This document shows, one piece after another, positions 32,715 to 40,859 of a DNA stretch of 64,000 nt. The notes under the pieces were generated by a model. It was not told where the DNA came from and did no database searches. It saw nothing but the letters and a program-made list of their open reading frames with translations. Position 1 is the stretch's first letter. Each line of letters opens with the position of its first letter. Both the position numbers and the translations under genes were made by a program. The DNA is taken from positions 1 through 64,000 of the forward strand of contig JAYULL010000020.1 in assembly GCA_043763625.1 (NCBI GenBank). Reading direction: 5' to 3'. Source of the DNA: Rubrolithibacter sp043763625 (GTDB lineage Bacteria > Bacteroidota > Bacteroidia > Sphingobacteriales > Sphingobacteriaceae).

Positions 32715-33398
32715 ATGAATTTCGACTATAACAGTACAAGGAAAAAACTTATCCTTGCCGAATATGGCCGCAATGTGCAAAACATGGTGGCTTATATCTG
32801 CTCTTTACCTACTAAAGACGAGCGCAATCAATATGCACAAGTAGTTATTGACCTTATGGGCTTTTTAAACCCTCATTTGCGTGACGTAGCCGACTTTAAG
32901 CATAAATTATGGGACCATCTACATATCATTTCTGATTTTAAGATTGATGTAGATTCGCCTTATCCGGAACCAAACAAAGAAACACTGCATTTAAAACCCG
33001 ATCCGCTTAATTATCCCAATCAAAGGATTCGCTATAAACATTACGGCAAGACTGTAGAGCTTATGATTCAAAAAGCTCAAACCTTGCCGGATTCAGATCG
33101 TAAGCAACAAGTGGCTCAAGCAATTGCAAATTTCATGAAGATCTCTTACATAACATGGAATAAGGATACTGTAGCTGACGAAACAATTTTAAAGGATTTA
33201 AAAGAGCTTTCTAAAGGCGAATTGGCAGTTGACGATAACTTTAATCTGAGCAAAGTTGAAATTAGAGTTAATGCGCCGGGCAACAGGCAAAAAACGGGTA
33301 ATCAAAGCAATAGCGGCAGTAATAAAAATCTCCGAAACAATAATAATAACAGAAACCAAGGGAATAATCGTCCTAAAAATAACGGTAAACGTTACTAA
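32715..33398 (+). CDS. DUF4290 domain-containing protein
   Basis: A 227-residue protein matching DUF4290 (MNFDYNSTRKKLILAEYGRN, VAYICSLPTKDERN, MGFLNPHLRDVADFKHKLWDHL). No signal peptide or membrane segment is seen. About 45 residues at the C-terminus are a low-complexity Asn/Arg/Gly/Ser tail, so this part is disordered and basic. DUF4290 genes are found next to murA across Bacteroidota, as here (23 bases apart), which suggests a link to envelope synthesis. The molecular function is unknown. Confidence 0.9.
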   Translation: MNFDYNSTRKKLILAEYGRNVQNMVAYICSLPTKDERNQYAQVVIDLMGFLNPHLRDVADFKHKLWDHLHIISDFKIDVDSPYPEPNKETLHLKPDPLNYPNQRIRYKHYGKTVELMIQKAQTLPDSDRKQQVAQAIANFMKISYITWNKDTVADETILKDLKELSKGELAVDDNFNLSKVEIRVNAPGNRQKTGNQSNSGSNKNLRNNNNNRNQGNNRPKNNGKRY

Positions 33399-33421
33399 CA
33401 AACTACCTATTTCTTACAGTA

Positions 33422-34747
33422 ATGAATGCATTTCAAATTCGGGGCGGAAAACCTCTGCATGGAGAAATTATACCTCAAGGCGCCAAAAACGAAGCTCTAC
33501 AAGTAATATCCGCAGTTCTGTTAACCAAAGAAAAGGTTACTATAAGCAACGTTCCGGATATCAAAGATGTTAATAAACTAATTGAGCTCTTAGGAGATTT
33601 AGGAGTAGTTGTTAACAGGACAAACAAAGACACTTACACTTTCGAGGCGAAAGGAATAAATCTTGAACATTTCCGGTCGGCCGAATTTAAGGCCAAAGGC
33701 GGCGGACTAAGGGGATCTATCATGATTTTAGGACCGCTTTTGGCTCGCTTCGGCAAAGCTTCAATACCAAAACCCGGAGGAGATAAAATAGGCCGCAGGC
33801 GATTAGACACGCATTTTCTAGGGTTCGAAAAATTGGGAGCAAAGTTTGACTACAACCCGGAAACCGGGTTTTTCAATGTCGACGCTACAAATCTTATCGG
33901 GACCTATATTTTATTAGACGAAGCTTCTGTTACCGGAACCGCTAATGTGGTAATGGCAGCAGTATTAGCAAAAGGAACCACTACGATTTATAACGCCGCT
34001 TGCGAACCTTACTTACAACAATTGTGTAAGATGCTGAACAGGATGGGTGCTAAAATTTCCGGCATCAGTTCTAATTTATTAACCATCAAAGGTGTAACGA
34101 AGTTGAGCGGTACAGAACATCGCATGCTGCCGGACATGATTGAAATTGGTTCATTTATCGGCTTGGCGGCTATGACCGGTTCTGAAATCACAATAAAGAA
34201 TGTACAATTCAAAGAGTTGGGAATAATTCCTGATGTATTTAGAAAGCTGGGTATCCAACTTGAACTTCGCGGCGACGATATTTTTATCCCGGCCCAACCA
34301 CACTACGAAATAGAAACGTTTATCGACGGTTCGATCATGACTATTGCCGATGCTCCTTGGCCCGGCTTTACTCCCGACCTGTTAAGCATTGTTTTAGTTG
34401 TGGCAACGCAAGCAAAAGGCAATGTTCTGATTCATCAAAAAATGTTTGAGAGCCGTTTATTCTTTGTGGATAAACTAATTGATATGGGTGCTCAAATCAT
34501 CCTCTGTGACCCACACCGCGCAACGGTTATCGGATTGGATAAACAAGTAAAGCTTCGAGGTATCCAAATGACTTCGCCCGATATACGGGCCGGCGTTTCC
34601 TTATTAATTGCCGCACTTTCGGCAAGCGGAACTTCTATAATTCACAATATCGAACAGATAGAAAGAGGTTACCAACATATCGACGAAAGGCTTAAGGCTT
34701 TAGGAGCTGATATTGAAAGAATAGACGCGGTTCCGGCCGGTCACTAA
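33422..34747 (+). CDS. murA: UDP-N-acetylglucosamine 1-carboxyvinyltransferase
   Basis: A 441-residue enzyme for the first committed step of peptidoglycan synthesis, joining enolpyruvate from PEP to UDP-GlcNAc. Lys22 in GAKNEAL and the Asp in WPGFTPDLLS are conserved. The usual cysteine loop (GGCTIGARPVDLH in E. coli, Cys115) reads GGDKIGRRRLDTH here, so Asp121 replaces the Cys (codon GAT at 33782-33784). This substitution is known to make MurA insensitive to fosfomycin in several bacteria. It is in an operon after DUF4290. Confidence 0.98.
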   Translation: MNAFQIRGGKPLHGEIIPQGAKNEALQVISAVLLTKEKVTISNVPDIKDVNKLIELLGDLGVVVNRTNKDTYTFEAKGINLEHFRSAEFKAKGGGLRGSIMILGPLLARFGKASIPKPGGDKIGRRRLDTHFLGFEKLGAKFDYNPETGFFNVDATNLIGTYILLDEASVTGTANVVMAAVLAKGTTTIYNAACEPYLQQLCKMLNRMGAKISGISSNLLTIKGVTKLSGTEHRMLPDMIEIGSFIGLAAMTGSEITIKNVQFKELGIIPDVFRKLGIQLELRGDDIFIPAQPHYEIETFIDGSIMTIADAPWPGFTPDLLSIVLVVATQAKGNVLIHQKMFESRLFFVDKLIDMGAQIILCDPHRATVIGLDKQVKLRGIQMTSPDIRAGVSLLIAALSASGTSIIHNIEQIERGYQHIDERLKALGADIERIDAVPAGH

Positions 34748-34766
34748 CATTAGCGAGCCGTGCTTT

Positions 34767-36128
34767 TTATCCCGAAATCGCGTTAATAATATCGAACTGC
34801 GTTATGATCTCAATTTTACCTACCGGATCTAATAATAAAACTGCGCTGTTTTCTTTATTAATAAGCGAAGATATTTTATCGAGCGAAGTATTTAAATCTA
34901 CAAAAGGAAAAGGTGGAGTCATGATCTCAACAACTTTTTCCAACTTACTTGCCGGATTTTCCAACAAAGATTGTAGTATATCACTTTCGGTAATTTTACC
35001 AACAATATTACCGTGTTGAGTTACCGGAAGTTGGGAAATATTTAAAGTCTTGATTGTATTAATTGCTTCTATAATTGTTTTTTCGGCATCGATTGTTACA
35101 ATTTCTTGCGGTTCTCTTCTTTCTAAAATGGATTTCGCTGTTAGTTTGTCGTCTTCTAAAAAACCGCGTTCTCTTAACCAATCTTCATTGTACATTTTAG
35201 CCATGTATCTCGAGCCGTGATCAGCGATTATTACAACTACTACATCGTCGTCTTTCAATCTATCTTTTAACTGAAGCAAGCCCGCAATAGCAGCACCGGC
35301 AGAGTTTCCGGCAAAAATACCCTCCTTACGGGCAATTTCACGAGTCATTAAGGCAGCGTCTTTATCGGTTACTTTTTCAAATAAATCAATAAGGTTAAAA
35401 TCAACGTTAGCCGGAAGAAAATCTTCCCCAATTCCTTCTGTTATGTAAGGATAAATTTCATTTTTATCAAAAATGAAGGTTTCCTTATATTTCTTAAAAA
35501 CAGAGCCGTAGGTATCTATGCCCCACACTTTGATACTGGGATTTCTTTCTTTAAGATATTTTCCGGCACCGGAAATTGTCCCTCCTGTTCCTACTCCTAC
35601 TACCAAGTGTGTTATTTTTCCTTCGGTTTGCTTCCAAATTTCGGGTCCTGTTTGCTCATAATTAGCCTGCGAATTCGATAAATTATTATACTGATCAGGC
35701 TTCCAAGAATTTGGAACTTCGCGTTCTAATCGAGAAGAAACCGAATAATACGAACGCGGGTCTTCCGGATCCACATTCGTAGGACATACAATTACTTCTG
35801 CCCCAAAAGCTCGAAGTGCATCTGTCTTTTCTTTCGACTGCTTATCCGTTGTGGTAAAAATGCATTTGTATCCTTTTATAACTGCCGCAATTGCCAAGCC
35901 CATCCCGGTGTTGCCTGACGTCCCTTCTATAATCGTTCCGCCCGGCTTCAACAAGCCGGTCCTTTCAGCGTCTTCAATCATTTTAAGAGCCATTCGATCC
36001 TTTATTGAATTTCCGGGATTGGTTGTTTCTATCTTGGCAAGAACAGTGCCCTTTACACCTTTAGTAATTCTGTTAAGCTTAACCAAAGGAGTGTTGCCGA
36101 TAGTCTCAAGGATGTTATTATACCACAT
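34767..36128 (-). CDS. Cystathionine beta-synthase-type PLP enzyme with CBS pair
   Basis: A 453-residue protein: a fold-type II PLP domain at about 1-325 with Lys43 (NPGNSIKDRMAL) and the phosphate loop GTSGNTGMGLA, then a pair of CBS domains at about 335-450. The domain order fits cystathionine beta-synthase, which joins serine and homocysteine, or a related cysteine synthase with CBS regulation. The CBS pair may bind an adenosyl ligand. The ATG is right at a predicted promoter (36133-36163), so its mRNA may be almost leaderless. AMP nucleosidase lies upstream on the same strand, 46 bases away. Confidence 0.9.
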   Translation of the reverse strand: MWYNNILETIGNTPLVKLNRITKGVKGTVLAKIETTNPGNSIKDRMALKMIEDAERTGLLKPGGTIIEGTSGNTGMGLAIAAVIKGYKCIFTTTDKQSKEKTDALRAFGAEVIVCPTNVDPEDPRSYYSVSSRLEREVPNSWKPDQYNNLSNSQANYEQTGPEIWKQTEGKITHLVVGVGTGGTISGAGKYLKERNPSIKVWGIDTYGSVFKKYKETFIFDKNEIYPYITEGIGEDFLPANVDFNLIDLFEKVTDKDAALMTREIARKEGIFAGNSAGAAIAGLLQLKDRLKDDDVVVVIIADHGSRYMAKMYNEDWLRERGFLEDDKLTAKSILERREPQEIVTIDAEKTIIEAINTIKTLNISQLPVTQHGNIVGKITESDILQSLLENPASKLEKVVEIMTPPFPFVDLNTSLDKISSLINKENSAVLLLDPVGKIEIITQFDIINAISG

Positions 36129-36132
36129 AAAG

Positions 36133-36163
36133 CAAAGGTAAATATCTACTATAATCTACCAAA
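36133..36163 (-). promoter_or_regulatory. Promoter of the cystathionine beta-synthase-type gene
   Basis: On the minus strand TTTG (36160-36163), 19 bases, TACCTTTG (36133-36140). The -7 element ends only four bases before the start codon at 36128, so the transcript would start close to or at the ATG. Confidence 0.55.
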
Positions 36164-36174
36164 AAAGTAGTTTG

Positions 36175-37038
36175 TTAAAACTGGAGGTGCTTAACTGTTA
36201 ACCCTTTATTAATTAGCTGTTTTAACGACTCAATTCCGATTTTTAAATGTGTTTCCACAAACCTTTCTGTTACTTTTGAGTCGCTTTCAGCAGTTTTAAC
36301 CCCTTCCGGGATCATCGGTTGATCTGAAACCAAGAGTAGTGCGCCGGTAGGAATTTTATTAGAAAACCCGGCTGAAAAAATTGTTGCGGTTTCCATATCA
36401 ATTGCCATTGCACGAAGAGATTTTAAATACTTTTTAAAAGACTTGTCGTGTTCCCATACGCGTCGGTTAGTTGTATAGACAGTTCCCGTCCAATAATCAC
36501 GAGAATTATCCCTAATGGTGGTTGAAATAGCTTTCTGAAGTGCAAAAGATGGCAATGCCGGGACTTCCGGCGGAAAATAATCATTGGATGTACCCTCGCC
36601 TCTAATTGCCGCAATGGGGATAATTAAATCGCCGATGTTATTTTTCTTTTTCAATCCGCCGCACTTTCCTAAAAACAAAACAGCTTTAGGCTTAATCGCA
36701 CTTAAAAGATCCATCATGGTCGCGGCCAGCGGGCTACCCATCCCGAAATTTATAATAGTAATCCCGGCAGCCGATACACTTTGCATCGGTTTTTCCAAAC
36801 CCATAATGGGAGCACTATTGTGCCACTCAGAGAACAACTGAAGATATTTCGAGAAATTAGTCAGTAAAATAAAATCAGTGAAGTCGCCTAAAGGGCGGCC
36901 TGTATAACGAGGCAACCAATTTGTAACGATGTCACTTTTGCTTTTTAATCCTTTTTTTAACGGTGATTCTATTTCCTTTACTGCTTTGGCATGTTTAATA
37001 GTTTCGGGATCTTTCTTAACATCTTTTTCTTCGTTCAT
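36175..37038 (-). CDS. amn: AMP nucleosidase
   Basis: A 287-residue nucleoside-phosphorylase-fold enzyme. It hydrolyses AMP to adenine and ribose-5-phosphate. The features seen are DIVTNWLPRYTGRPLGDF, the family's N-terminal signature, INFGMGSPLAATMMDLL, LFLGKCGGLKKKN, and the nucleoside-binding AIDMETATIF. It lacks the long N-terminal regulatory domain of E. coli Amn and is thus the short, Bacteroidota-type form. A terminator (37057-37080) separates it from clpX upstream. Confidence 0.93.
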   Translation of the reverse strand: MNEEKDVKKDPETIKHAKAVKEIESPLKKGLKSKSDIVTNWLPRYTGRPLGDFTDFILLTNFSKYLQLFSEWHNSAPIMGLEKPMQSVSAAGITIINFGMGSPLAATMMDLLSAIKPKAVLFLGKCGGLKKKNNIGDLIIPIAAIRGEGTSNDYFPPEVPALPSFALQKAISTTIRDNSRDYWTGTVYTTNRRVWEHDKSFKKYLKSLRAMAIDMETATIFSAGFSNKIPTGALLLVSDQPMIPEGVKTAESDSKVTERFVETHLKIGIESLKQLINKGLTVKHLQF

Positions 37039-37056
37039 AAAACGTATAACAACAAA

Positions 37057-37080
37057 AAACCCCGAATTTCTTCGGGGTTT
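37057..37080 (-). terminator. Terminator of the tig-clpP-clpX cluster
   Basis: AAACCCCGAA (37057-37066) with TTCGGGGTTT (37071-37080), 4-base loop, followed on the minus strand by a T-run. It lies four bases past the clpX stop codon. Confidence 0.9.
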
Positions 37081-37083
37081 TAT

Positions 37084-38325
37084 TTAAGCAACTTTTAATT
37101 TTTTCAAATCAGATTTAGCAAACTTTTCCATCGCGTAATCTAAAGTAATATCGAGTTCTTTGCTGTGATGTTTATCTGTGGGAACTTCAAACATTGCGTC
37201 AATCATTATTGCTTCACAGATTGAACGCAATCCCCTCGCTCCTAACTTAAATTCCATAGCTTTATCTACAATGAACTCAAAAACTTCTTTATCAAAGCTA
37301 AGTTTGACGTTTTCGTATTCAAACAGCTTCTTATACTGTTTAGTTAAAGAATTTTTAGGCTCTGTTAAAATATTAAGAAGAGCGGTTCGATCCAGCGGAT
37401 TTAAATGTGTTATGACCGGCAAGCGACCTATTAATTCCGGAATTAATCCGAAAGAACGTAAATCTTGCGGCGTAATGTATTTATAAAGATTTTTCAAGTC
37501 GATGTTGTCATCTTCTTTTTTAATCTTGTAACCTACAGTTTGAGTACGCAAACGATTAGCAATTTTCTTTTCTATACCGTCGAAAGCTCCGCCACAGATA
37601 AACAAGATATTGTTTGTATTAACAGCTATCATCTTTTGGTCTGGATGTTTACGACCACCTTGAGGCGGAACATTAACGACAGTACCCTCTAATATTTTAA
37701 GCAATGCCTGCTGAACGCCTTCTCCGGAGACATCACGGGTGATTGAAGGATTATCACTTTTACGAGCAATCTTATCCACCTCATCAATATAAACAATACC
37801 TCGCTCGGCGGAAGTAACGTCATAATCGGCAGCTTGAAGCAAGCGCGTTAAGATACTTTCAACATCTTCGCCTACATAACCTGCTTCGGTTAAAACAGTC
37901 GCATCGCAAATACAAAACGGAACGTGAAGAACCTTGGCGATTGTTTTTGCTAAAAGTGTTTTCCCCGTACCGGTTTCCCCGACCATTATTATGTTTGATT
38001 TTTCAATCTCAACTTCGTCTTTTTCTATTTTTTGATTAAGACGTTTATAGTGATTGTAAACCGCTACCGCAAGGATTTTTTTTGCTTCATCTTGCCCGAT
38101 CACATACTGATCCAAATGCGATTTAATTTCGGTAGGCTTTAAAAGAGTTAAAGCTGTTTGAGATCCTTTATTTTTACGAGTAGCAAGTTCTTCAGATAAA
38201 ATCTGATTAGCTTGGGCAACACATTTATCACAAATGTGAGCATCCAGTCCCGCAATTAGCATTAAAGTATCTTGCTTACCCGACCCGCAAAACGAGCATT
38301 TAATATCTTTCGAATTTTTACTCAT
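37084..38325 (-). CDS. clpX: ATP-dependent Clp protease ATPase subunit ClpX
   Basis: A 413-residue AAA+ unfoldase. The zinc-binding domain has Cys10, Cys13, Cys32 and Cys35; Walker A is GETGTGKT (116-123) and Walker B YIDEVDK (179-185). It selects and unfolds protein substrates and feeds them into ClpP. Its start overlaps clpP by eight bases, which indicates translational coupling, so the pair is made in fixed ratio. A strong terminator follows. Confidence 0.98.
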   Translation of the reverse strand: MSKNSKDIKCSFCGSGKQDTLMLIAGLDAHICDKCVAQANQILSEELATRKNKGSQTALTLLKPTEIKSHLDQYVIGQDEAKKILAVAVYNHYKRLNQKIEKDEVEIEKSNIIMVGETGTGKTLLAKTIAKVLHVPFCICDATVLTEAGYVGEDVESILTRLLQAADYDVTSAERGIVYIDEVDKIARKSDNPSITRDVSGEGVQQALLKILEGTVVNVPPQGGRKHPDQKMIAVNTNNILFICGGAFDGIEKKIANRLRTQTVGYKIKKEDDNIDLKNLYKYITPQDLRSFGLIPELIGRLPVITHLNPLDRTALLNILTEPKNSLTKQYKKLFEYENVKLSFDKEVFEFIVDKAMEFKLGARGLRSICEAIMIDAMFEVPTDKHHSKELDITLDYAMEKFAKSDLKKLKVA

Positions 38326-39025
38326 TATTTTTACCCTCTTTATTGCTAAGTACTTCGTCTATCATTCCGAAATCTTTAGCTTCTTGGGCAATCATCCAGT
38401 AGTCACGATCTGAAGCATCATGCACTTTTTGATAATCCTGGCCGCTGTGATTCGAAATAATATCGTACAATTCCTTTTTCAATTTTAAAATTTCCCTTGC
38501 GGTGATTTCAATATCCGAAGCCTGTCCTTGTACTCCTCCAAGCGGTTGATGAATCATCACTCTTGAATGAGTTAAAGCAGCTCTTTTTCCGGCAGCTCCT
38601 GCACACAACAAAACCGCTGCCATTGATGCTGCCATGCCTGTACAAATGGTAGCAACATCAGGAGCTATAAATTGCATAGTATCATAAATACCCAAACCTG
38701 CATAAACCGAGCCTCCCGGTGAATTTATATATATTTGAATATCGCGTTTTGCATCCGTTGATTGCAGAAATAACAACTGAGCTTGGATGATGTTCGCGTT
38801 ATTATCATAAATCGCATCACCTAAAAAAATGATTCTATCCATCATTAAACGAGAGAAAACATCCATCTGAGCTACATTTAACTGACGCTCTTCAATAATA
38901 TAAGGAGTCATTCCCATCGGAATAGCACTTTTTTCTATTCGTGATATAAAGCCGTCAACATGTTGGCTTCCTATGCGGTGATGTTTTACAGCATATTTCC
39001 GAAATTCGTTTTTATCAATATTCAT
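38318..39025 (-). CDS. clpP: ATP-dependent Clp protease proteolytic subunit
   Basis: From the ATG at 39023-39025 the protein is 235 residues. The longer frame begins with a TTG three codons earlier (39034) and is not preferred. The catalytic triad is Ser134 (GMAASMAAV), His159 (VMIHQPLGG) and Asp208 (SDRDYWM). The N-terminal extension of about 30 residues before the mature core is longer than in E. coli ClpP. It forms the tetradecameric barrel with ClpX. It is the second gene of the tig-clpP-clpX order and overlaps clpX. Confidence 0.97.
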   Translation of the reverse strand: MNIDKNEFRKYAVKHHRIGSQHVDGFISRIEKSAIPMGMTPYIIEERQLNVAQMDVFSRLMMDRIIFLGDAIYDNNANIIQAQLLFLQSTDAKRDIQIYINSPGGSVYAGLGIYDTMQFIAPDVATICTGMAASMAAVLLCAGAAGKRAALTHSRVMIHQPLGGVQGQASDIEITAREILKLKKELYDIISNHSGQDYQKVHDASDRDYWMIAQEAKDFGMIDEVLSNKEGKNNE

Positions 39026-39115
39026 GAAAATCAATTAATTTATTAATACTAAGTTATCTTCTATAATGTTTCAACTTGTCAAATTTTAGTCAAGTTGCCC
39101 GCCAACAAAATAACT

Positions 39116-40462
39116 TTAACTTAACTCTAGAAACTTATTGTACTCGATTTCCTGCCTGTCTAAAGTAACAACCGTTTTCAGGTATTCAAATACTTTTTGA
39201 GCCTTTACCTCTTCAAAAATTTTATTTGCGTTTTCTTTATTTTGCAAAAACTGAACGGTGTACTGCCCCAATTGTTCCTCGGCTACGGGTTGCGGGCTAT
39301 AAATTCTAAATTGAGCGTCTAACCTTAGTTTTGCAGTTTGAAATACATCTTCGTATTTAACTTCAACATTGTTTTGTTTAATGATTTTATTCTCTATTAA
39401 GGTCCACTTTAGGTTTTGAGCAAAATCGTTGTACCCTTTTTCTAAGTCGTCTTGGCTCAAGTTTTCGTTGGTTGCTTTCAACCAACGTTTTAAGAACTCG
39501 TCGGGCAACTCAAATTTTACTTTATCAAGAATAATTTTGTACAAATCATTTTGAAGTTTTTGCTCGGAATTCTGAACCATCATATCTTCAAGTTCCTTAA
39601 TGATTCTGGCTTTAAATTCTTCTTCGGTTGTCACCTCTCCCCCACCGAATAATTTATCAAAGAACTCTTGATTTAAATCTCCTTCTTCAAGGCGATTGAC
39701 ATTCTTAACCATCAGTTGAAACGTCGATTTTAAATCGGCCGCATCTTCTTCGTTTATGTTAAGTAGTTTAGAAATCTGAGCAGCATCTCCGGCGAAAGCT
39801 TTTGTTACGTCGAATATTAGAACATCATCTTTCTTTAACCCAATGAGCGATTTTTTAATCTCCTCGTCTTTAATTAAATCTAAACGAATAGAAGCTTTGT
39901 CATTCGCAATTCCACCCTCAAAAATAGAACCGGCAGCTGAAAGTTGTTTTAACTCTGTAAATAAAACATCGCCTTCTGCCGAAACGTCGGGATTTGTCAT
40001 TTTACCATAACTCTTACGAAGATTTTTAATTCGTGAAGCTAATGTTTCCTCGTCAACTTTTATGTCAAATGAAATTACATTGTCAGAAGAAGAAACGTTA
40101 ACATTAAATTCAGGTGCTAAACCTAGCTCATAGTTAAACTCAAACTCGTCGGTATAATCCCAATTAAATTCCTTTTCGTCGGGTTTTGGCAAAGGTTGTC
40201 CCAAAACTTCAATTTTGTTGTCGGTTAGATAACTATTCAAACTTTCGCTAAGCATGGTGTTGATTTGATCAACCAAAATACTCTTACCGTACATTCTTTT
40301 TATGTGTGAAGGAGGGACCATTCCGGGCCGAAAACCCGGTATTTTTGCCTTTTTTGCTTGGTCTTTAATTGCCTTTTCAACTCGCTCGGTATAATCTTCC
40401 GGTTTGATCTTTACAGTAACCACCGAATTCAAGGTATCGATTTTCTCCTGTGTGATATTCAT
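39116..40462 (-). CDS. tig: Trigger factor chaperone
   Basis: A 448-residue protein with the ribosome-binding N-terminus (GFRPGMVPPSHIKRMYG), where the usual loop is GFRxGKxP; here GFRPGMVP. The middle domain resembles the FKBP-like region but is short of the classic peptidyl-prolyl isomerase motif, and the C-terminal arms follow. It meets new polypeptides at the ribosome exit. It is the first gene of the tig-clpP-clpX order, the standard arrangement that links folding with proteolysis. The tRNA-Leu gene and its terminator lie just upstream on the same strand. Confidence 0.95.
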   Translation of the reverse strand: MNITQEKIDTLNSVVTVKIKPEDYTERVEKAIKDQAKKAKIPGFRPGMVPPSHIKRMYGKSILVDQINTMLSESLNSYLTDNKIEVLGQPLPKPDEKEFNWDYTDEFEFNYELGLAPEFNVNVSSSDNVISFDIKVDEETLASRIKNLRKSYGKMTNPDVSAEGDVLFTELKQLSAAGSIFEGGIANDKASIRLDLIKDEEIKKSLIGLKKDDVLIFDVTKAFAGDAAQISKLLNINEEDAADLKSTFQLMVKNVNRLEEGDLNQEFFDKLFGGGEVTTEEEFKARIIKELEDMMVQNSEQKLQNDLYKIILDKVKFELPDEFLKRWLKATNENLSQDDLEKGYNDFAQNLKWTLIENKIIKQNNVEVKYEDVFQTAKLRLDAQFRIYSPQPVAEEQLGQYTVQFLQNKENANKIFEEVKAQKVFEYLKTVVTLDRQEIEYNKFLELS

Positions 40463-40496
40463 TTTGATATTTATTACTTTAGCCTTTATACAAAAA

Positions 40497-40522
40497 TTCC
40501 CCCCGAAAATATCCGGGGGGAA
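40497..40522 (-). terminator. Terminator of tRNA-Leu
   Basis: TTCCCCCCG (40497-40505) pairs with CGGGGGGAA (40514-40522) around an 8-base loop. On the minus strand a TTTTTG run follows, five bases past the tRNA 3' end. Confidence 0.85.
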
Positions 40523-40526
40523 GGTG

Positions 40527-40608
40527 TGCGGAAGAAGGGACTCGAACCCCCACGCCTCGCGGCGCCAGATCCTAAGTCTGGTGCGGCTACCAATTACGCC
40601 ACTTCCGC
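40527..40608 (-). tRNA. tRNA-Leu (UAG)
   Basis: An 82-base class II tRNA with acceptor stem GCGGAAG/CTTCCGC and discriminator A, T-loop GGTTCGAGTCC, a long variable arm and anticodon loop CTTAGGA, with anticodon TAG. It reads CUN leucine codons. No CCA is encoded after the discriminator (the minus strand continues CACC). It has its own promoter and terminator. Confidence 0.97.
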
Positions 40609-40633
40609 ATCGAGCTTTTACTTATTTGGTCGG

Positions 40634-40663
40634 CAAAAATACAGTTTTTTCTAAAAGGACAAA
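40634..40663 (-). promoter_or_regulatory. Promoter of tRNA-Leu
   Basis: On the minus strand TTTG (40660-40663), 18 bases, TATTTTTG (40634-40641), an exact Bacteroidota promoter. The tRNA 5' end is 25 bases downstream. Confidence 0.75.
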
Positions 40664-40859
40664 GGGAAATGTTAGGAAATTATTTTTTTATACTACCCTT
40701 AAAAGAATACAAAAATGTATCCTTCCGGCACAAAATTCCGGCACTAAATATAAGACAGCAATTTCTGCTCCCCATGGTGCAAGAAAAAAATAAATGTTTC
40801 TGTGATTTGGGGAAGTAAGAACTTCCCTTCAAATTGGCCGGTAACCTTCCCGCAAGAGC

